Source: Syntrophomonas sp. UBA1368 (GTDB taxonomy: Bacteria > Bacillota > Syntrophomonadia > Syntrophomonadales > Syntrophomonadaceae). Taken from it: a stretch of DNA of 41,559 nucleotides. The notes beneath the pieces were generated by a model. The model worked only from the letters and a program-made list of their open reading frames with translations, had not been told where the DNA came from and did no database searches. How positions within the stretch are numbered: position 1 is the stretch's first letter; each line of letters begins with the position of its first letter. Both the position numbers and the translations under genes were made by a program. Shown here in pieces: positions 15,576-23,164 of this stretch. Where the stretch lies: NCBI GenBank assembly GCA_002305965.1, contig DBRM01000048.1, positions 19,911 to 61,469 on the forward strand, in the 5' to 3' direction.

Positions 15576-16025
15576 TTATAAGTCTTTTATCCTGGCGCGG
15601 AACTTCTCCAGTGGAGGCATAACTACTACCTGGCCATCAATTACTACCGTACCGTGCTGATTCGTAAAGGTAAGTTTCATCGTTACCAGATTCTTTTGCT
15701 CGTCTTTGGCAATTACTTCTCCGCGAGCCGTTATTGTATCACCGATCATAGTTGGTGCCAGATAACGGGAACTGCTCTCCACGGCGATGGTTCCCAGACC
15801 TGGTAATTTTAGACCCAGTACCGGTGCTATCAAGCTGGCGGCAATAGGTCCATGTGCAATTCTGGTTTTAAAGGGTGTAATTTTGGCATACTCTTCATTC
15901 ATATGCATAGGGTTGAAGTCACCACTTATTCCGGCAAAGAGATAGACATCAGTTTCACTGATGGTCTTGGTGAAACTGGCTGAATCACCAATTTGAATCT
16001 CATTTATGGTTTTTCCAAGCTCCAA
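15576..16025 (-). CDS. MaoC-like (R)-specific enoyl-CoA hydratase
   Basis: A 149-residue single hotdog domain of the MaoC/PhaJ type. The hydratase-2 motif GDFNPMH contains the catalytic pair D36 and H41, with the five-residue spacing seen in PhaJ (D31/H36). The following TRIAHGPIAASLI loop is also typical. It should interconvert a 2-enoyl-CoA and an (R)-3-hydroxyacyl-CoA. The start is a TTG with AAGGTGGG upstream, and no in-frame ATG fits better. It is the first gene of operon C, about 80 bp after sigma-54 promoter C. The window thus has two hydratases of different fold and probably opposite stereochemistry, this one and the crotonase at 1572-2348. Hotdog ammonia lyases of lysine fermentation are distant relatives, so deamination cannot be fully excluded. 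Confidence 0.9.
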   Translation of the reverse strand: MELGKTINEIQIGDSASFTKTISETDVYLFAGISGDFNPMHMNEEYAKITPFKTRIAHGPIAASLIAPVLGLKLPGLGTIAVESSSRYLAPTMIGDTITARGEVIAKDEQKNLVTMKLTFTNQHGTVVIDGQVVVMPPLEKFRARIKDL

Positions 16026-16105
16026 AGTTTTCCCACCTTTCTATACCGATGTAAGTTAAAAAGGTACTTTATTCATCCCCCCTCTGCAGTCTTTCCCATG
16101 TATAA

Positions 16106-16121
16106 AGCAAAGCTTATGCCA
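16106..16121 (-). promoter_or_regulatory. Sigma-54 promoter C (-24/-12)
   Basis: On the minus strand TGGCATAAGCTTTGCT fits the -24/-12 consensus with exact GG-N10-GC spacing and the preferred T after TTGC. It lies 81 bp before the TTG start of the MaoC-like gene. Of the four operon promoters this and B are closest to consensus. Confidence 0.85.
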
Positions 16122-16250
16122 ATAAGCATATTCCCTGTAGTTTGGGGATTTGGTGAAGGGGAAGCAGAGCAATACGCAAATACCACTGACAGAAAAGGCA
16201 TAAAAAAGCAGAAATCACATGCCAGGGCGGCATTAGGCATTGAAAACCAC

Positions 16251-16284
16251 TGACATCATTGCCTTTGAATTGACAAAATTGACA
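16251..16284. promoter_or_regulatory. Upstream activator site C: three phased TGACA repeats
   Basis: TGACA occurs at 16251, 16271 and 16280, with steps of 20 and 9 bp. This is the spacing of site A with one box missing. The block lies 130-163 bp upstream of promoter C and just beyond the operon D terminator. The core TGACAAAATTGACA is nearly repeated at site D. Confidence 0.65.
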
Positions 16285-16310
16285 GGAACGGGCGCAATGA
16301 AAGTCTGCAG

Positions 16311-16337
16311 AAAAAAACTCCCGCAAAGGGGAGTTTT
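16311..16337 (-). terminator. Rho-independent terminator of operon D
   Basis: On the minus strand AACTCCC pairs with GGGAGTT around a 6-nt loop, followed by a run of T. It lies 33 bp after the stop codon of the thiolase-fold gene at 16370 and separates operon D from the control region of operon C. Confidence 0.82.
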
Positions 16338-16369
16338 CACAGGGCGGAAAAGGTAATAGCGGCAGCTGC

Positions 16370-17563
16370 TTACTGCCAGTCCAGATCTTTTTCCAACATG
16401 ATGAGCACGGTCCAAAGGGTACCGCCGAAGCCTGAGGAAAGAGCATGCCGGACATCCTTCTTTAACTGATGGGCACCGGCATCTCCACGAACCTGCAGCG
16501 CTGCCTCAGCTGCCCTGGCAATGGCAGTAGCGCCGATGGGATTGGCTGAAGTAACCCCTCCGGAAGGATTGATCGGCATTTTCCCATTCGGGCTTAGTTC
16601 ATCATTTTCAAGCAATTTTAGATGCTCGTCACCTTCCAGCAGGAAAAAGTCCCGGATCCATTCGACTCCCCACCAGGCGGAAGGATCATACATCTCGAAA
16701 ACATCAAAATATTTCAGCGGATCGGTAATGCCGTTGCGAGCGAAAAGTTTCCTGGCGGCGCGCCGATGGCTGGTTTCGGGTATTTCCCAGGCGAAGTTGT
16801 TGGAAACCGTCTCTTCCTTATGCACGGCAATATGGTCTCTTACCCATACCGGATGAGGCGATATAGCTTTGGCTTTTTCTTCGCAGGCAAAGATCAAAAC
16901 ACAGGCGCCGTCACTTTGAGAACACATGTGGATCAGCCGCAGTTCTCCTATAAGCGGAGGGGAAGTAGCCATAAGCTGATCCATTTGCTCATATTCAAGG
17001 CCGAATCTTCTGTGGGCTCTGGGGTTTAATGCTGCGTTTTTATCCATCATGATGCGGTATTTCATCGCTGCTTTACGGGAACGTTCTTCGCCAAATTCGT
17101 TGATAATATTATTGGCCGGAGCCCCTAATAGTGCGCCCGTCTGAAAATGACGCATCCACAACGCATCAGCCATATTGGTAATACCGGCTGTTGTACTGCC
17201 GGCTTCCTGTAATTTTTCAAAACCAATGGCCATAACGATATCGTACATGCCTGAGGCGACCAGATTATCAGCGGCACAGACTAATGTAGCTCCGGTGGTG
17301 CCGCCGGTGGTAATCCTGAATTCCGGCTTTCCATAAGCGCCGGTTCCTAGTGTATGCCAAAGGTCCGGCTGGTGAACGCATTCAAATAGCTCCATATTTC
17401 CATGTACAATGCAATCGATGTCATCAATGGTCAGATTGGCATCTTTTAAGGCAGCCCGCACGGCTTCATTGATCATTTCCGGCTGGTTCTGATATTCCTT
17501 GTGGCTGGAATATTCAGTCTGACCAATACCGATAATGCCTACGTTCCGATTTTTATTAGTCAT
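16370..17563 (-). CDS. Thiolase-fold protein lacking the nucleophilic cysteine, close copy of the operon A gene
   Basis: A 397-residue paralogue of the protein at 6231-7433; most positions are identical by eye, including the RITTGGTTGA segment that replaces the Cys-containing loop and the SNPIG segment that replaces GHP. Differences concentrate around residues 137-200 and 250-330. The C-terminal SGFGGTLWTVLIMLEKDLDWQ is shared. It is the last gene of operon D, and no DUF35 gene accompanies it, so it either works alone or borrows the DUF35 proteins of operon A. AAAGGAGGT stands before the ATG. The duplication looks recent relative to the other paralogues. A carbon-carbon lyase role, as for Cys-less Ltp2-type proteins, is a guess; classical thiolase chemistry is unlikely. 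Confidence 0.87.
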   Translation of the reverse strand: MTNKNRNVGIIGIGQTEYSSHKEYQNQPEMINEAVRAALKDANLTIDDIDCIVHGNMELFECVHQPDLWHTLGTGAYGKPEFRITTGGTTGATLVCAADNLVASGMYDIVMAIGFEKLQEAGSTTAGITNMADALWMRHFQTGALLGAPANNIINEFGEERSRKAAMKYRIMMDKNAALNPRAHRRFGLEYEQMDQLMATSPPLIGELRLIHMCSQSDGACVLIFACEEKAKAISPHPVWVRDHIAVHKEETVSNNFAWEIPETSHRRAARKLFARNGITDPLKYFDVFEMYDPSAWWGVEWIRDFFLLEGDEHLKLLENDELSPNGKMPINPSGGVTSANPIGATAIARAAEAALQVRGDAGAHQLKKDVRHALSSGFGGTLWTVLIMLEKDLDWQ

Positions 17564-17628
17564 AAAAACACCTCCTTTATTCTAAATAATGCATAGCTTA
17601 TCGTGTTACTCAGTTTGCTTCCTGCTTT

Positions 17629-18204
17629 TTAGCCGGTCCTTATGTTATTTTTACTTCCCCGGGTATAACCGCAGTGAAAATTACCGCATTTGATCTGACG
17701 AATGATTTCATCCTTATCCCGAATGCAATCAAGTTCTATCCAGGTACGTCCACAGGCCAGGCTGTTATGGGAATCATCGGTTGCCAGCTTCGGATAGGGG
17801 AGAAGTTCAGTGTCAAAATCAGGCGTATAAAACCCCATATGGGTTATCTCCACTGCAGCGATCGGATATTTTTGCGATACATCCTCCATGGCTTCCCGGA
17901 CCTGTTTGACGGATAACCCATAATCAGCCGGGTGGTTGAAAACGAATAGTTTTTCCTGCTCTCCGTCGATCTGATTGACATGTACGTAACCCCAACGGGT
18001 ACCGACCGTATGTTCTATGCCGGAAAAAACCAGCAGTTCTGTTTTAACAGCCGCGATCATCTCCGGATAATTTGGTTTTAACAGGTGATCATGATCGGTA
18101 TAGGCAATGAAACCAAATCCCAGGCTGGAATATAGATCTGCTGCTTCCTGGGGGGTAAGCCTGCCATCCGATGCAGTGGTATGAATATGCAATTGACCTT
18201 TCAA
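17629..18204 (-). CDS. PHP-domain metal-dependent hydrolase
   Basis: A 191-residue PHP-domain protein. Metal-site motifs appear in the expected order: HIHTTASDG (H6, H8, D13), YTDHDH (35-40), GIEHT (E64, H65), FNHP (H91) and a C-terminal TDDSHN (H146). PHP domains are phosphoesterases that use two or three metal ions; known members include histidinol phosphatase and nucleotide phosphatases. The TTG at 18204 is chosen because GAGGGGG lies 7 bases upstream; a TTG six codons earlier would overlap that site. Its place in an acyl-CoA operon between a CoA-transferase and a thiolase-fold gene is unusual and gives no clear function. Hydrolysis of a phosphate ester or of a pathway intermediate are both possible. 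Confidence 0.83.
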   Translation of the reverse strand: MKGQLHIHTTASDGRLTPQEAADLYSSLGFGFIAYTDHDHLLKPNYPEMIAAVKTELLVFSGIEHTVGTRWGYVHVNQIDGEQEKLFVFNHPADYGLSVKQVREAMEDVSQKYPIAAVEITHMGFYTPDFDTELLPYPKLATDDSHNSLACGRTWIELDCIRDKDEIIRQIKCGNFHCGYTRGSKNNIRTG

Positions 18205-18271
18205 GCGCTTTCCCCCTCTCAAAAGTTTATGCTCGTTTGATGATTTAAGAAGATCCGATTTGTTTATGCAG

Positions 18272-19564
18272 CTAAATCAACCCTAGTTTTTTTGCTTCAA
18301 AACGAAGTTGATCACGAAAATCCGGATGTGCTATGGCGATCAGATTCAAGGCTCTTAGTCTGGCGCTTAAACCTCTGATCAAGGCAATGCCATATTCAGT
18401 AACAATGTAATGGGTCTCAGTCCGGGGAGTTGTTATATGAGAACCGGGTGCAAGCTGGGGTGTGATCCTGCTGACTGTACCATTTTTAGCGGTAGAATAA
18501 AGGGTGATAAAGGATTTACCGCCGCGGGAACGGTAGGCTCCCTGGACAAAATCAAGCTGCCCGCCGACGTTGGACCATTGGAGGGGACCAAAGGACTCAG
18601 CGCATACCTGGCCGGTAAGATCAACGCTGAGGGCGGCATTAACGGATAGTACGTTGTCATTTTGGGAAATGATATACGGATCATTCACTTCATTTACAGG
18701 AAGCATTACCAAAGCGGGATTATCATCCATCCATTCATACATTTCCTGAGAACCAACTGCAAAAGTAGATACGGAAACATCACTGCGATAATTCTTTTTC
18801 TTGTTGGTAACGTTCCCTTTCTTTTGAAGACGATAGATCGAATCGGTAAACATTTCCGAATGAACGCCCAGATCATTTTTAGTCTCCAAATACAAAGCCA
18901 CAGCATTGGGGACAGCGCCTACACCAATCTGGATACAGGCTCCATCTGGTACCTGGTCAGCAATAAGTTTGCCGATAGTTTTATCTTTCTCATCAAAAGT
19001 AGCTGGGGGCAGGGCGGGGAGAGGAACGTCATTTTCAACCAGTGCATCGATTTCGGAAATATGAAGCCAGCATTTACCATGGGTGCGCGGCATATATTTA
19101 TTTACTTCAACGATGATGCTGCGGCAGTTTTTGGCTGCTGTATAAGTATAATCAACAGAACATCCCATGCTGAAATATCCATGTTTATCCATGGGCGATA
19201 CCACACAAGCTGCCGTATCATTATAACGCCTGGCAACTTCTCTTGGGGCATCAGTGAACTTCACCGGGCTGTAGGTGAAAATGCCCTTATGCAGTCCGGG
19301 TCTCATCTGACCGCCCACGAAACCGCTGTCCACCAGAATATGATCACTTTCTTCCAATTTCCAGATATCTGAAGGATAGACATCCAGTGTGGAAAAGAAG
19401 CCTGCCCCAGTCAATTCATCTTTTCTGGCTGCCATGGCATCAAAAATTTTACGGGGATGACCTGCGGCAATCGGAGCAATCAGGCTGCCCCCATTACTGG
19501 TTATGAGTTTCACAGCTTCTTCCGCACTGCATTTCTTTTGTGCATACATCTCTTGATAATTCAT
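18272..19564 (-). CDS. Acetyl-CoA hydrolase/transferase family CoA-transferase (operon D)
   Basis: A 430-residue CoA-transferase of the 4-hydroxybutyrate CoA-transferase/acetyl-CoA hydrolase family. NDLGVHSEMFTD carries the likely catalytic Glu at 237, practically the same number as E238 of the clostridial 4-hydroxybutyrate enzyme. VVSPMDKHGYFSMG and the C-terminal HYIVTEYGIALIRG blocks are intact, as is the GIFTYSPVKFTD segment that the paralogue at 2392 has lost. It is the most divergent of the three paralogues. It follows the acyl-CoA dehydrogenase at 19580 by 15 bp, with AAAAGGAGGAG before the ATG. It would charge a carboxylic acid with CoA, or unload the product, for the dehydrogenases of operon D. 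Confidence 0.92.
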   Translation of the reverse strand: MNYQEMYAQKKCSAEEAVKLITSNGGSLIAPIAAGHPRKIFDAMAARKDELTGAGFFSTLDVYPSDIWKLEESDHILVDSGFVGGQMRPGLHKGIFTYSPVKFTDAPREVARRYNDTAACVVSPMDKHGYFSMGCSVDYTYTAAKNCRSIIVEVNKYMPRTHGKCWLHISEIDALVENDVPLPALPPATFDEKDKTIGKLIADQVPDGACIQIGVGAVPNAVALYLETKNDLGVHSEMFTDSIYRLQKKGNVTNKKKNYRSDVSVSTFAVGSQEMYEWMDDNPALVMLPVNEVNDPYIISQNDNVLSVNAALSVDLTGQVCAESFGPLQWSNVGGQLDFVQGAYRSRGGKSFITLYSTAKNGTVSRITPQLAPGSHITTPRTETHYIVTEYGIALIRGLSARLRALNLIAIAHPDFRDQLRFEAKKLGLI

Positions 19565-19579
19565 ACGCAGCTCCTCCTT

Positions 19580-20731
19580 TTAAAATGTATCACGATCTAT
19601 GATCATCCCGGCCGCTAATATCTTCAGCAGTGAAGCGGTCCCTTCTACCTGCGGTCCAATGATCACATCGCCCCAGAGCCGGGCTATTTTGTAATCCTGC
19701 ATTACTCCGTAAGAACCATGAATGTTAATGGCTATTCGTGCTAAATCAACGGCAGCCTCAGCAACGAAGACTTTACACAAAGCGGCTTCTTTGACTAACA
19801 GCATCATATCTTTGGTATTATCAGCAGCAAAACCCAAGTGATAGGCATACCATTTAGCCGCGTCGTATTTCATTGCCATATCAGCAACAGCGATCTGAAT
19901 ATGCTGAAATTTACTGGCAATGGCTTCTCCCCGGTGAGTCTTGGTCCGGGCGAAATGCAACGCTTCTTCATAGGCCGCCAGACATCCGCCAAGAAACAAT
20001 CCGGTCAAACCGATTTTTCCGAATATCATGGCGGTTTTTAAAACCAACAGCCCCTGACCGCTAGCCCCCAGCAGATTCTCTGCCGGAATCCGAACGTTAT
20101 CCAGATAGACATCATATAGGCAACCACCATGTGCGCCGATTTTATTCCATGGTTCTGAAAGCGAGTAACCCGGACAAAATTTATCGATTATAAAGGCGCT
20201 GGCTCTGCCGGTTTCAGCTTCTTTGGCCACCACTACCATGGGGCCTTTGTACCCTGCATTACTGATAAAACGTTTGGTTCCATTGATAATATAATGATCT
20301 CCATCACGGATGACAGTCGTTGTCAGCTGCTTCGGATCGGATCCGGTCCCCGGTTCGGTAAAAGCAAAGGACAATAATTCAGCGCCTGTGACACCCCGGG
20401 GCAGATACTTCTGTTTTTGCTCCGGAGTACCAAATGTATGAATGACGGTCAACCCAACAGTATTGACCGAAATGATCATACCGATCCCTGAGCAGGCACG
20501 GGATAACTGCTCCATGGCCAGAATATAGGAAAGATAACCTGCATTACCGCCGCCATACTCTTCCGGTAAAGGGATGGCCAGCATATCCAGACTGGCCAGG
20601 TCTTCGATTATTTGGGAAGAAATATGATTGCTGTTAAAAATCTTGGCGGAAGCAGGCTCTAAGACTTTTTGACCGAATTCCCGGGCAGATTTTTGGATCA
20701 GCTGTTCTGCTTTGCTTAGGTTAAAGTCCAT
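19580..20731 (-). CDS. Acyl-CoA dehydrogenase with medium-chain-type catalytic Glu
   Basis: A 383-residue acyl-CoA dehydrogenase. FAFTEPGTGSDP (122-133) and GTKRFISNAG (151-160) form the flavin/substrate site. In contrast to the three paralogues of operons A and B, the C-terminal position reads QVEGT with E363, the place of the catalytic Glu in medium- and short-chain enzymes, and the helix-G stretch TAMIFGKIG (244-252) has no Glu. The C-terminus RLWGDVIIGPQVEGTASLL is unusual, since most relatives have a D-A-K before this motif. It should therefore be an active dehydrogenase of different lineage and probably different substrate from the others. It is the second gene of operon D, 86 bp after the 608-residue enzyme, with AGAGGT upstream of the ATG. 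Confidence 0.92.
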   Translation of the reverse strand: MDFNLSKAEQLIQKSAREFGQKVLEPASAKIFNSNHISSQIIEDLASLDMLAIPLPEEYGGGNAGYLSYILAMEQLSRACSGIGMIISVNTVGLTVIHTFGTPEQKQKYLPRGVTGAELLSFAFTEPGTGSDPKQLTTTVIRDGDHYIINGTKRFISNAGYKGPMVVVAKEAETGRASAFIIDKFCPGYSLSEPWNKIGAHGGCLYDVYLDNVRIPAENLLGASGQGLLVLKTAMIFGKIGLTGLFLGGCLAAYEEALHFARTKTHRGEAIASKFQHIQIAVADMAMKYDAAKWYAYHLGFAADNTKDMMLLVKEAALCKVFVAEAAVDLARIAINIHGSYGVMQDYKIARLWGDVIIGPQVEGTASLLKILAAGMIIDRDTF

Positions 20732-20817
20732 GACGACTACCTCTTTTCACTGATGAGGACTGGATAGATCGATTTAAAGATCTAATAATAATTGAATTGC
20801 ACTTGTAATGCAGTGCT

Positions 20818-22644
20818 TTAAAAACTATCTGCGGCAATCTCCAGGGCAGTGGTATCACCCTGTTCCAAAACCTGCTGGATAGTAAAGATTTCGGGAAGGA
20901 TATTCAGCAGATAAAATCTGACACTGGCGATCTTGCCCTGATAGAATGGAACGTCATAATGGTCGGAACTCAATCCAGCCAGTTTAGCAGCAGCGGTCAG
21001 TCCCTGGCTTAAGAGGAGATAACTGCAATAGATCATAGCGGTAGCGTGAAGGATCCTGGTTGAGAAAAGCGGCATCATGGGAATTTTCCCTTCCTGCAGG
21101 TAATTCATAAGAGTTGCCAGAATGCCTTGGTAAGCTGAGAAAGCACGGGAAAGCACTGCTAATTCATTGGCAAACTGCGGATTTTCTTTTTGGCTTTCGA
21201 TAAACTGCCCGATCTGTTTTAACCAGAGTTTGAAAGGTTTTCCTCCGCCCATCATAAATTTTCTTCCCACCAGATCCATGGACTGTATATAGTTGGTTCC
21301 TTCCCATAGAGAATGAATTTTACAATCACGGGCAATCTGGGCTACGGGATATTCTTCGATGAAACCATACCCGCCATAGATTTGAATCGCTTCAGCTACA
21401 GTCCGCCAGACCATGTCGGAGGCATAAGCCTTGCACAGGGGTGTATTGATCTGAACCATCATGTCGGCAAATTCGCGTTCAGCCTCATCAGGGCTGTCAT
21501 GGGAAAGGTCTATATAATAGAAGGTCTGAACGATTAAGGCCCGAATGGCCTCGATGATGGACTTCTGATACATCAGCATGCGGCGGATATCCTCGTGTTG
21601 GATCAATTTTACCCGAGGTCCTTTAGGGTCAGTGATCAGACGGCCTTGTATTCTTTCCTGGGCATATTGGAGCGAATTCAAGTAAGCTTCATAAGCATTA
21701 GCCAGTGCCATACTGCTGACTCCCAGACGTTCTTCGTTCATCATATTAAACATCTGCTTCATTCCCTGGCCTTTGCCGTCTTCCCCGGGCGGGTCTCCCA
21801 GCAGTATGCCGCGGCAGTTATTGTTTTCGCCATAGGATAAAACACAGGTGGCAGAACCCTTAACGCCTAACTTATTTTCGATCCCTACTGTTTGTACATC
21901 ATTTGCTTCACCCAAGCTGCCATCATCATTGACCCAATATTTGGGGACCATAAAAAGCGAAATGCCGGCTGTACCTTCCCGGCAGCCATCGATACGTGCC
22001 AGAACCAGATGAATGATATTCTCGGTCAAATCATGGTCACCGGCTGTAATGAATTGCTTGGTTCCTTTTATGCTATATATTCCCGGTGTGCCGGTGGGAT
22101 AGGCTTTGGTCAGAATGTCGCCTACATCAGAGCCGGCCCCGGGTTCGGTCAGATTCATAGTTCCGCCCCACTGGCCGCTGAACAGTTTAGGCAGGAAAAG
22201 CTCCTGGTATTTGGGGGCCGCATACTTCTGGATGACTCCGGCTGCCCCGGAGGTCAGTCCCCAATAAATGACCAGGGCCAGATTTGCTGCCATAAGGGTT
22301 TCAGCAATCGAACAATTCAAACAGAGTGGTATTTTTCCTTCTGTCTGACGGTCAGCTGACTGCGACCCCAAACCTGTTTCCATTACTTTGTTATAAGCGG
22401 CCTTGAAAGAGGGGGGCGTTTTGACCGTGCCCTCAACAAACTGCGCATGCAGCTGATCGCCGTCATCATTGGCTGGAGCCAGTACTTCTTTACCCAGCTT
22501 GTAAGCCAGGTTAAGATACATATCAAAATCGTCCAGGGTATAATAATCCCGATAAGCTTCAAAAGACAAAAGCTTTTCCATATCAAGCCATTCTTTATAG
22601 ATAAATTTATGGTCTCTATGGTCAAATAAGTAATTGGTAGCCAT
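20818..22644 (-). CDS. Long acyl-CoA dehydrogenase with C-terminal extension (DmdC-like)
   Basis: A 608-residue acyl-CoA dehydrogenase of the long type typified by DmdC (3-methylthiopropionyl-CoA dehydrogenase). N-terminal, middle and catalytic domains span about 1-460, followed by a helical extension to 608. MNLTEPGAGSDVG (173-185), GTKQFITAGDHDLTENI (204-220) and IYGGYGFIEEYPVAQIARD (422-440) are characteristic. The base is E448 in SLWEGT. Family members act on diverse short, branched or substituted acyl-CoAs. It is the first gene of operon D, about 77 bp after sigma-54 promoter D, with AAGGGGG 7 bases before the ATG. Having a long and a standard-length dehydrogenase in the same operon suggests two successive or alternative oxidations. 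Confidence 0.93.
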   Translation of the reverse strand: MATNYLFDHRDHKFIYKEWLDMEKLLSFEAYRDYYTLDDFDMYLNLAYKLGKEVLAPANDDGDQLHAQFVEGTVKTPPSFKAAYNKVMETGLGSQSADRQTEGKIPLCLNCSIAETLMAANLALVIYWGLTSGAAGVIQKYAAPKYQELFLPKLFSGQWGGTMNLTEPGAGSDVGDILTKAYPTGTPGIYSIKGTKQFITAGDHDLTENIIHLVLARIDGCREGTAGISLFMVPKYWVNDDGSLGEANDVQTVGIENKLGVKGSATCVLSYGENNNCRGILLGDPPGEDGKGQGMKQMFNMMNEERLGVSSMALANAYEAYLNSLQYAQERIQGRLITDPKGPRVKLIQHEDIRRMLMYQKSIIEAIRALIVQTFYYIDLSHDSPDEAEREFADMMVQINTPLCKAYASDMVWRTVAEAIQIYGGYGFIEEYPVAQIARDCKIHSLWEGTNYIQSMDLVGRKFMMGGGKPFKLWLKQIGQFIESQKENPQFANELAVLSRAFSAYQGILATLMNYLQEGKIPMMPLFSTRILHATAMIYCSYLLLSQGLTAAAKLAGLSSDHYDVPFYQGKIASVRFYLLNILPEIFTIQQVLEQGDTTALEIAADSF

Positions 22645-22720
22645 TCATAAACCCCCTTAAAGTAAAATATGGACCTGTAATAGAAGCTGCCATACCCCCT
22701 TCACGTTTTTCCATATGTTT

Positions 22721-22736
22721 CGCAACTTTTATGCCA
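22721..22736 (-). promoter_or_regulatory. Sigma-54 promoter D (-24/-12)
   Basis: On the minus strand TGGCATAAAAGTTGCG fits the -24/-12 consensus with exact GG-N10-GC spacing, 77 bp before the start of the long acyl-CoA dehydrogenase gene at 22644. A TGACA site stands at the same upstream distance as for the other three operons. Confidence 0.82.
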
Positions 22737-22856
22737 CGAAAGACAACCGCGCAATGAAGGGGGTACTTGCCAGACAGGAAATATACTTTAGTGACATGCT
22801 TTACACGAAAGGCTACCCTTTTAATGAATATGCAAGCCTGAGCGATACCTGGCTGC

Positions 22857-22870
22857 TGACAAAATTGTCA
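22857..22870. promoter_or_regulatory. Upstream activator site D: TGACA/TGTCA palindrome
   Basis: TGACAAAATTGTCA is a perfect 14-bp palindrome lying 121-134 bp upstream of promoter D. It is almost the same word as TGACAAAATTGACA in site C. An additional single TGACA occurs at 22792-22796. Confidence 0.62.
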
Positions 22871-23164
22871 ATGGGTTTGCCAACCAAGTCAGGAGAAGAA
22901 AAAGGTTGCAGCAAAGTACTTTACAAAGAATTTTGCTGCCGGACGGAGAATTTAGCATTGCTTAATGATCCAGAACTGGAAAGAGGGAAGAAGGGTTTGC
23001 AGGATTTGAAATAAGACAAAGAAGAAGCAGCGAAAACCAGAATCATGATCATGCTGCCAGTCATGTCAGCAGGGGGAGCAGAGAGGGTAACGCTGGATAT
23101 AGCAGAATCTTTCGAAAGTATAAGAGCAATGGACGGACTTGCCGGTTAATGAAAAGAGTTCGGG
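22871..23164. other. Non-coding stretch upstream of operon D, convergent side of galE
   Basis: No credible gene is seen between site D and the galE stop codon. A block at 23045-23068 reads, on the minus strand, GACATGAC followed eight bases later by TGATCATG, similar to words in site B. It may be a distal copy of the activator site. No terminator for galE is evident. Confidence 0.35.

Noticed and set aside
18662..19372. Long plus-strand frame (236 codons) opposite the CoA-transferase gene
   Set aside because: It lies wholly inside a well-conserved gene on the other strand and shows no family features; it is a shadow frame.
20785..20812. Possible -24/-12 promoter before the second gene of operon D
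   Set aside because: On the minus strand the best word lacks the GG of the -24 box, and the gene is adequately served by promoter D.
22715..23014. Open frame of 99 codons on the plus strand upstream of operon D
   Set aside because: It has no ribosome-binding site, no recognisable domain, and runs across sigma-54 promoter D and its activator site.
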